A stretch of DNA of 64,000 bases from the NCBI GenBank assembly GCA_044507605.1, contig JBIQJI010000024.1:6061-70060 (forward strand). The letters are read 5' to 3'. This document shows, piece after piece, positions 59,319-64,000 of the stretch; the first letter of the stretch is position 1; every line of letters starts with the position of its first letter. The stretch is from Thermopolyspora sp044507605 (GTDB lineage Bacteria; Actinomycetota; Actinomycetes; Streptosporangiales; Streptosporangiaceae). The position numbers and the translations under genes were made by a program. The notes below the pieces were generated by a model, which did not search any database, was not told the DNA's origin, and was given only the letters and a program-made list of their open reading frames with translations.

Positions 59319-60293
59319 TCACCACCGGTCGCACAGCCAGTCCAGGGATGCTCTGCCTAAGGCGGTCAGCATGCGGACCAGGGCGGGGTCGGCCGACCGT
59401 CCGGCCGTTGCGGCCATGCGGAGCAGGAAGCCGGAGTGAAGGGTCAAGAACGCGTTCAACCGGTCGCTGGGCAGGTCGCGGGTCAGGGGGTGGGTGTCGG
59501 CCAGCTCCTGTGGGGACAGGCCGCTGAGTGCGGCGTTCGACATCAGGGTCAGGGCGTCGCAGTGGGGGGCGCCGATCCAGGCGTGCGGCCAATCGATCAC
59601 GACCACCCGCTCGCCGGCCAGCATGATGTTGAACGGGTACAGATCGCCGTGCTGCAGCGTCGTGCCGGCCACGTGCGGCCAGGCGTCCTGTTCCAGGGCC
59701 GCCAGCTCCTCCAGGCGTCCGGCGGCCCAGGGCGCGATGCCGGCAAGGCGTGCGGCGGCTGTGGGGTCGCCGGTCAGGGCTCGCCAGCCGCCCAGGCGGG
59801 GCGCGGCCAGGACGTGCGGGGGAAGCGGGGAGGGGGTCAGCAGAGCGGCCAGATCGCCGAGGGCCGCCAGGACACGGTCCAGCTCATCACGGCGCCATGG
59901 CTGGGCCGGGAGGCGGCCGTCGATCTCCTCGAACGCCAGCGCCACCCACACGCCATCGTCGCAGGCATCCAGGAACCGGGGAGCCGGCACTCCTGCGGGA
60001 AGCCGTGAGGCGATCTGGATCTCACGACGGTGGAAGGCGGCCGCCGCCGGTGCCGCCGCCGTGCTCGCCGCCTTGACGAACGCCCGCCTGCCATCGGCCA
60101 GCACCACGCGGGCGGCCAGGCCCTCGGAGAACCCGCCCGGCTGACCGACGGCGCGTACCACCGTGCCGCCGAGGAGACGTCCGATCCGTGCCCGCACATC
60201 CGCAGGGACGGCCCGCCAGCCGATTCTGGCGCCGCTGGTGGACGCCGGCATCCCCGCGGCGGATGCCGCCGCCCTCTCCTCGTTGCCGGGCAT
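59319..60293 (-). CDS. Aminoglycoside phosphotransferase (APH)-family kinase
   Basis: 324 residues with GAGGAG before the ATG. Kinase motifs: QPGGFSEGLAARVVLADGRRAFVKA (Gly loop and Lys), LQHGDLYPFNIML (catalytic Asp and Asn) and VVIDWPHAWIG (metal Asp). The family phosphorylates aminoglycosides, choline, homoserine or other small alcohols; nothing indicates resistance here. The promoter has an element shared with 38973-38989. Confidence 0.8.
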   Translation of the reverse strand: MPGNEERAAASAAGMPASTSGARIGWRAVPADVRARIGRLLGGTVVRAVGQPGGFSEGLAARVVLADGRRAFVKAASTAAAPAAAAFHRREIQIASRLPAGVPAPRFLDACDDGVWVALAFEEIDGRLPAQPWRRDELDRVLAALGDLAALLTPSPLPPHVLAAPRLGGWRALTGDPTAAARLAGIAPWAAGRLEELAALEQDAWPHVAGTTLQHGDLYPFNIMLAGERVVVIDWPHAWIGAPHCDALTLMSNAALSGLSPQELADTHPLTRDLPSDRLNAFLTLHSGFLLRMAATAGRSADPALVRMLTALGRASLDWLCDRW

Positions 60294-60625
60294 CGGTCTC
60301 CTCGTCTTGCCGGTTGTGGTCCGGTATCGGGTCTTTGTCCGGTACCGGGTGGAGCGCTGGTGGTAGGAGAGATGACCCGACCCGCGGCCTTTACGGTGTA
60401 GATCACAGAATCGCCCAGATCTCGCCGGCGGGGGGGCGGGAGATCGCCCTTGTCACCCTTCGGGTTCATGCCGCCAAAGTGATCAATCTCGTCGCGAGAA
60501 GGGCGAACCGGTTGAACAGGGCCGGGCTGTCAGGCGCGGGATGGGCTGCCGGAGAGGGGGGCCGGGTGGGGGGCTGTGACGGTCCGGGGCGGCAGGTGAC
60601 GTCTTGTCCTGCGGTCCAGGAGGCG
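60294..60625. other. Intergenic region between APH gene and tRNA terminator
   Basis: No gene is supported in this stretch. It contains the CTTTACGGTGTAGATCA element (60389-60405), probably the promoter region of the APH-type gene. Confidence 0.45.
60389..60405. promoter_or_regulatory. CTTTACnnTGTAGATCA element, copy 2
   Basis: CTTTACGGTGTAGATCA, ~95 bases upstream of the APH-type gene. It matches the element at 38973-38989 in 15 of 17 positions. Confidence 0.4.
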
Positions 60626-60656
60626 AAAAGCCGGGTCCGCTGCTTTGCAGCCCGGC
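60626..60656 (-). terminator. Intrinsic terminator of tRNA-Val
   Basis: On the minus strand GCCGGG-CTGC-AAA-GCAG-CGGA-CCCGGC folds into a strong hairpin and is followed by TTTT. It lies 20 bases beyond the tRNA 3' end. Confidence 0.75.
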
Positions 60657-60676
60657 GTTGACCTGGGTAAACGCGG

Positions 60677-60748
60677 TGGGCGATACTGGGATCGAACCAG
60701 TGACCTCTTCGGTGTGAACGAAGCGCTCTCCCGCTGAGCTAATCGCCC
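60677..60748 (-). tRNA. tRNA-Val (anticodon CAC)
   Basis: 72 bases fold into a complete cloverleaf: acceptor GGGCGAT/ATCGCCC, D-arm GCTC/GAGC, anticodon arm CTTCG-TTCACAC-CGAAG with anticodon CAC, five-base variable loop AGGTC, T-arm ACTGG-TTCGATC-CCAGT and discriminator A. The full CCA is not encoded (ACC followed by G). It reads the GTG codon. Confidence 0.95.
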
Positions 60749-61253
60749 GGGACGTCGGTCGTGGTGCCGACGGGAGAAACCATACCGCACCCGGGAGGGT
60801 GATGGCGAAGGCGTTGGGGTGGTGGGCGGGCTCAGGTGTCAGGGCGGGCCTGGTCTGGCGCTTCGGGAGGGTCTGGGGGGTTCTGGGGTGTGTGTGAGCA
60901 TCTCTGGGAGACTCGGGTGCGAAAGGTTGGCGGGAGAGCCACAGTTGAGGGCCTCCGTGTCATAGCATCATGATGTTCCACACTCACCTGCTACGCACTA
61001 AAGGACCCACCGACCGAGATCACCGATCATGATCGACAGAACGAGACGCAAAGACCTGGCAAACACGGGCGTCTTGGGCGTGTTTGTGCAGGTAGATGCC
61101 CGAATGTCGCGCTGTGAAGTGCGTTACAGGAGGGCGTGGGAGCGGAATCTTTCCAGCAGGCTTCTTCGTTCTGACGTCACGGCTCCGGGCGAAGTCCGTT
61201 AGAGCAGAGCAAGCCCCGCATGGGGACCCGACGACGAAAAGGTTTGGCTGACG
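60749..61253. other. Intergenic region before ssgB
   Basis: 505 bases. Apart from being the expected site of the tRNA promoter and the ssgB promoter, I see no gene, convincing hairpin or repeat. The translations of its open frames are not protein-like. Confidence 0.45.
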
Positions 61254-61670
61254 ATGAACAGCACCACCGTCTCTGCCGAGCTGGGCCTTCGGCTCGTGGT
61301 CCCCGACCGTACGACCGTGCCCCTGATGGCCGGGCTGAGTTACAACGCCGTCGATCCGTACGCCATCCGCATGGCGTTCCACGTGGGCAACGACGAGCCG
61401 GTTGAGTGGATCTTCGCGCGGGAGCTGCTGACCGTGGGGATCGTGCGCCAGGTGGGCGACGGTGACGTGCAGGTGTGGCCGGCGCGGTCCGACGGGGAGC
61501 GGACTTTGAACATCAGCCTCACCTCCCCGTTCGGGCAGGCGCTGTTCGAGGTGCCGCTCGCGCCGCTGACCGAGTTTCTGCACCGCACGTACGAGCTGGT
61601 GCCGGCCGGGCGCGAGACCGACTTCATGGACCTGGACGAGGAGCTCATCAACATGCTCTGGAGTTCCTGA
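61254..61670 (+). CDS. ssgB: SsgB-like sporulation/cell-division regulator (SALP family)
   Basis: 138 residues. Matches SsgA-like proteins across its length: VSAELGLRLVVPDR, AGLSYNAVDPYAIRMAFHVG, VEWIFARELLTVG, GDVQVWPARSDGERTLNISLTSPFGQALFEVP and an acidic C-terminal DLDEELINMLW. SsgB marks future septum sites and recruits FtsZ in sporulating actinomycetes. The family is limited to morphologically complex actinobacteria, which supports the organism assignment. Confidence 0.88.
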   Translation: MNSTTVSAELGLRLVVPDRTTVPLMAGLSYNAVDPYAIRMAFHVGNDEPVEWIFARELLTVGIVRQVGDGDVQVWPARSDGERTLNISLTSPFGQALFEVPLAPLTEFLHRTYELVPAGRETDFMDLDEELINMLWSS

Positions 61671-61694
61671 TCCGGCGTTCGCCTTCGGCTCGGG

Positions 61695-62582
61695 TCACGC
61701 GGGCCGGGTGCTCGCCGGATGATCGGTGGCGAGCAGGTCCAAAAAGGCGGTGGCGGCCGGGGACGGCCGGTTGTCCCAGATCAGGTGTTCGACGCGGGTG
61801 GGGGCGTCGCGTAGCCGGATGACGCGCAGGTCGGGGAAGCGTGGCGCGTACGCCGCGGGCAGCATGCCCACGCCGAGGCCTTGACGCACCAGGTCGACCA
61901 TGAAGTCGGCGGACGACACTTCGAAGGGCACTTCGCGGTGTACTCCCGCCGCGGCGAAGGCCTCGTCGGATTGGGCTCGCCCGCCGTGGCCGGGGCGGAA
62001 GTCGATGAAGGGTTCGTCGGCGAGGCTGCGCAGGTCGACTTCGGTTTCGGTGCGGTGGTGGTCGGGGGCGACGACGGCGACGAGTTCGCCTCCGCCGAGG
62101 GGGCGGGTCTGGACGCCTTTGGGTTCGGCGCGGGGCGGCAGGCCGAGGAACGCGACGTCGACGGTGCCTTGCCGGACCCGGTCGATGAGGTCTTTGCTGC
62201 CGGCCGAGGTGAGGGTGATGCGGACCCGGGGGTGGCGCCGGCGGTAGTGCTTGAGAGCGGCGGGCAGGTCGACGGCGGTCACGGTGGGGATGGCGCCGAT
62301 GGCGAGCCGGCCGAGGACTTCGCCGGCGGCCGCCGCGACCACGGCCCGTGCCCGGTCGGCGGCTTCCAGGCAGTCCCGGGCCACGGGCAGGAAGGCTTCT
62401 CCGGCGGGTGTGAGCCGTACGCGGCGGCTGGTGCGTTCGAACAGCCGGGCGCCGAGTTCTCGTTCGAGGGCGGCGATCTGGTGGCTGAGCGCGGATTGCA
62501 CGACCCGGCAGCGTTCGGCCGCGCGGGTGAAGTTGCTGGTCTCGGCGACCGCGATGACGTATCTCAGCTGCTGCAGTTCCAT
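61695..62582 (-). CDS. LysR-family regulator
   Basis: 295 residues from MELQQLRYVIAVAETSNFTRAAERC, the usual LysR N-terminus; an ATG five codons upstream is possible. The HTH is followed by a typical effector domain (LAIGAIPTVTAVDLPAALKHYRRRHP, then VDVAFLGLP and LVRQGLGVGMLPA). Divergent from the MFS gene with a T-N11-A palindrome between, so it most likely controls that transporter. Confidence 0.88.
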   Translation of the reverse strand: MELQQLRYVIAVAETSNFTRAAERCRVVQSALSHQIAALERELGARLFERTSRRVRLTPAGEAFLPVARDCLEAADRARAVVAAAAGEVLGRLAIGAIPTVTAVDLPAALKHYRRRHPRVRITLTSAGSKDLIDRVRQGTVDVAFLGLPPRAEPKGVQTRPLGGGELVAVVAPDHHRTETEVDLRSLADEPFIDFRPGHGGRAQSDEAFAAAGVHREVPFEVSSADFMVDLVRQGLGVGMLPAAYAPRFPDLRVIRLRDAPTRVEHLIWDNRPSPAATAFLDLLATDHPASTRPA

Positions 62583-62588
62583 TCCACC

Positions 62589-62603
62589 ATCGTGCATCAC
62601 GAT
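62589..62603. promoter_or_regulatory. LysR box ATCGTG-CAT-CACGAT (T-N11-A)
   Basis: Perfect six-base arms with a T-N11-A centre (T62590, A62602), the classical LysR-type binding pattern, seven bases from the lysR start. Further CGAT repeats at 62604-62623 may extend the site toward the MFS promoter. Confidence 0.65.
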
Positions 62604-62728
62604 CGATCTCGATGAAAACGATGTGTTGGACTCATTGATCGGTGCTCGTGCAGGCTGGAAGCGCATAGCTCCGCCGCTCGCACGACCGGCGGGAGGCGGG
62701 GGAAGCCGGGAAGATCAGAAAGAAGACG

Positions 62729-63949
62729 ATGGCGATACCTGATACACATCCGCGCTCGGCCCTGCGGTCCTGGCTGGGTGTCGCGGCGATCACGGCGAGT
62801 CTGTTCGTGTTCCTCACCACCGAGTTGATGCCCGTCGGGCTGCTCACTCCGGTGAGTCTGAGCCTGGGCATATCGGTGGGTGTCGCCGGGCTGATGGTCA
62901 CCTTGTACGGCGTGTCCGCCGGCCTGGGCGTACCGTTCATCGTGGCCTGGACCCGGCGGGTGGACCGGCGTCTCCTGCTGGCCACGCTGCTGGCCGTGTT
63001 GACGTTGGGGAACGTGGTGACCGGCGTCTCGCCGAGCTATCCGCTGCTCCTGGCGACGCGGCTGGTCATGGGGTTCGCCAACGGCGTGTTCTGGGCCATC
63101 GGCGTGAGCATGGCGATGCGGCTGGTTCCGGAACGGCACGCGAGCAAGGCGGCCGCGGTCGTCATGTCCGGCATTTCGGTCGCCGCGGTGGTGGGCGTGC
63201 CGCTGGGAACGGTCGTGGAGAACCTGACCGGGTGGCGCACCACGTTTCTCATCTGGGCGGGGCTCGGGGCGCTGGTGTTCGCCGCGGTCGTCGCCATGGT
63301 GCCGTCGCTGCCTTCGGACAACGCGGTCTCGGTGCGGGAGGTGTTCGGGCTGCCGTTGCGGAACGCGCCGCTGCGTCTGGTGCTGTGCACCATCGTGCTG
63401 TTCGTGCTGGGTCATTTCGGCGCGTACACGTTCGTGCGGCCTTTCCTGGAGCAGCACGCGTCCGCGCGGCCCCTGTTCATCACCGCGGTGCTGATGGTCT
63501 ACGGAGTCGGCGGCGCGGTCGGCAATTTCATCGCCGGGTACACGGTGACCAGGAATCTGCGGGGCAGTTTCATCGTGGGCTGTGCAGGGCTCGTGGTGTC
63601 GATGCTGTCGCTGCTCGTGCTCGGGCGGGGGACGGCCGGGGCGATCGTCGCGCTGCTCCTGTGGGGGATTTCCTTCGGGGTCGTCCAGTTGTCGCAGGTC
63701 AATCTGACGCAGCAGGCCGCGCCGGAGACGTTCGAGGCCGCGATGTCGCTCAACACCATGGCGTACAACACGTCGATCGCGCTCGGGGCGCTGTTCGGCG
63801 GCCTGTTCGTCGACCGTCTGGGCGTCACGAGCATCGTCTGGTACGGCGTGGTACTGACGGCGGCCGCGCTGCTCCTGCTCTCGGCCGGCACCCGCCGGCG
63901 GACGGCACGCGAGGTGCGCGGCGCCGCGCCGGCGTCCGTCCGCGACTAG
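62729..63949 (+). CDS. MFS transporter, DHA1/AraJ-type
   Basis: 406 residues with 12 hydrophobic segments. The loop after helix 2 (AWTRRVDRRLLLATLLAVL) is the MFS GxxxDRxGRR-type motif, and LVMGFANGVFWAIGVSMAMRL lies in helix 4. The family includes chloramphenicol and sugar efflux proteins. The TAG stop is part of a CTAG that abuts the apparent IS end, so the C-terminus may have been altered by the insertion. Confidence 0.85.
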   Translation: MAIPDTHPRSALRSWLGVAAITASLFVFLTTELMPVGLLTPVSLSLGISVGVAGLMVTLYGVSAGLGVPFIVAWTRRVDRRLLLATLLAVLTLGNVVTGVSPSYPLLLATRLVMGFANGVFWAIGVSMAMRLVPERHASKAAAVVMSGISVAAVVGVPLGTVVENLTGWRTTFLIWAGLGALVFAAVVAMVPSLPSDNAVSVREVFGLPLRNAPLRLVLCTIVLFVLGHFGAYTFVRPFLEQHASARPLFITAVLMVYGVGGAVGNFIAGYTVTRNLRGSFIVGCAGLVVSMLSLLVLGRGTAGAIVALLLWGISFGVVQLSQVNLTQQAAPETFEAAMSLNTMAYNTSIALGALFGGLFVDRLGVTSIVWYGVVLTAAALLLLSAGTRRRTAREVRGAAPASVRD

Positions 63950-64000
63950 GGCCTGTTTCAAAGCCTGGTGAGCCAGTCGTCTATCGCGGTTATGTGGACG
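63946..64000 (-). mobile_element. Terminal part of an IS element, probably IS5-like (partial)
   Basis: CTAG is followed by GGCCTGTTTCAAA, a sequence I associate with terminal repeats of actinomycete IS5-group elements, which target CTAR sites. On the minus strand a frame from the window edge (VHITAIDDWLTRL) stops at 63958 and could be the end of the transposase. Only ~50 bases are visible, so the family is a guess. Confidence 0.4.

Noticed and set aside
59319..60293. Antibiotic-resistance call for the APH-family gene
   Set aside because: The fold is shared by many small-molecule kinases and no resistance-specific motif or context is visible.
1..64000. CRISPR arrays and secondary-metabolite clusters
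   Set aside because: No evenly spaced repeat series was seen by eye, and no PKS, NRPS, terpene synthase or lanthipeptide synthetase genes are present.

Overview
The window is high-GC actinobacterial DNA. The SsgB-type sporulation gene, the many FadR/IclR/TetR/LysR regulators, the abundant GTG starts and the ATGA-coupled genes suggest a filamentous actinomycete, probably of the order Streptosporangiales; this is inference, since no rRNA is present.

Region by region: (1) 1-7.7 kb holds the 3' end of a secreted GH54-type arabinofuranosidase with a ricin-B domain, an FAD oxidoreductase, a minus-strand run (GAP/Sap-type membrane protein, arylsulfatase, MDR reductase), and an NTF2-like gene divergent from a TetR gene with a palindromic operator between them. 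(2) 7.7-38.3 kb is a catabolic island. Two FadR-type GntR paralogues flank a single-component Rieske oxygenase system (ferredoxin, oxygenase, ferredoxin reductase) and downstream genes of an aromatic-acid pathway: two 4,5-dihydroxyphthalate-decarboxylase-like proteins, a LigJ-type 4-oxalomesaconate hydratase, a class II aldolase/decarboxylase, a Zn alcohol dehydrogenase, a PanB-like protein, a Cys-type alpha/beta hydrolase and an RpiB-like isomerase. Next come an NMT1/SsuA-type ABC importer, an Fe(III)/polyamine-type ABC importer, a NodB-type deacetylase and a YtcJ-type amidohydrolase. The striking feature is three separate pairs of a bicupin and an EutA-like ASKHA ATPase, with no ethanolamine ammonia-lyase in the window. 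Variants of a GGTCTAACC-like site lie before nearly every promoter of the island, which suggests one regulon under the FadR paralogues.

(3) 38.3-44.4 kb holds a short leader-like ORF before an apparent ABC-exporter remnant, a MerR-PP2C fusion, a two-gene SMR efflux pair with a MarR regulator and matching palindromes, and a lower-GC HopA1-like protein with basic NLS-like motifs. (4) 44.4-53.5 kb is a second catabolic unit: SnoaL-like, aldehyde dehydrogenase, LLM flavin oxidoreductase, DUF6282 hydrolase, IclR, SDR and an NMT1-type ABC importer whose binding protein lies on the opposite strand from its ATPase and permease. (5) 53.5-60.3 kb holds a small hypothetical gene, a frameshifted helical-repeat gene, a Ro60/Rsr gene preceded by two tandem Y-RNA-like (YrlA-type) RNA genes with tRNA-like modules, a Y-family polymerase, a decayed integrase and an APH-type kinase. 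(6) 60.3-64 kb holds tRNA-Val(CAC) with an intrinsic terminator, ssgB, a divergent LysR/MFS pair with a T-N11-A palindrome, and what looks like the end of an IS element abutting the MFS stop codon.

All assignments come from reading motifs; no database search was possible. The EutA-bicupin modules, their shared operator and the tandem Y RNAs are the parts most likely to be new.
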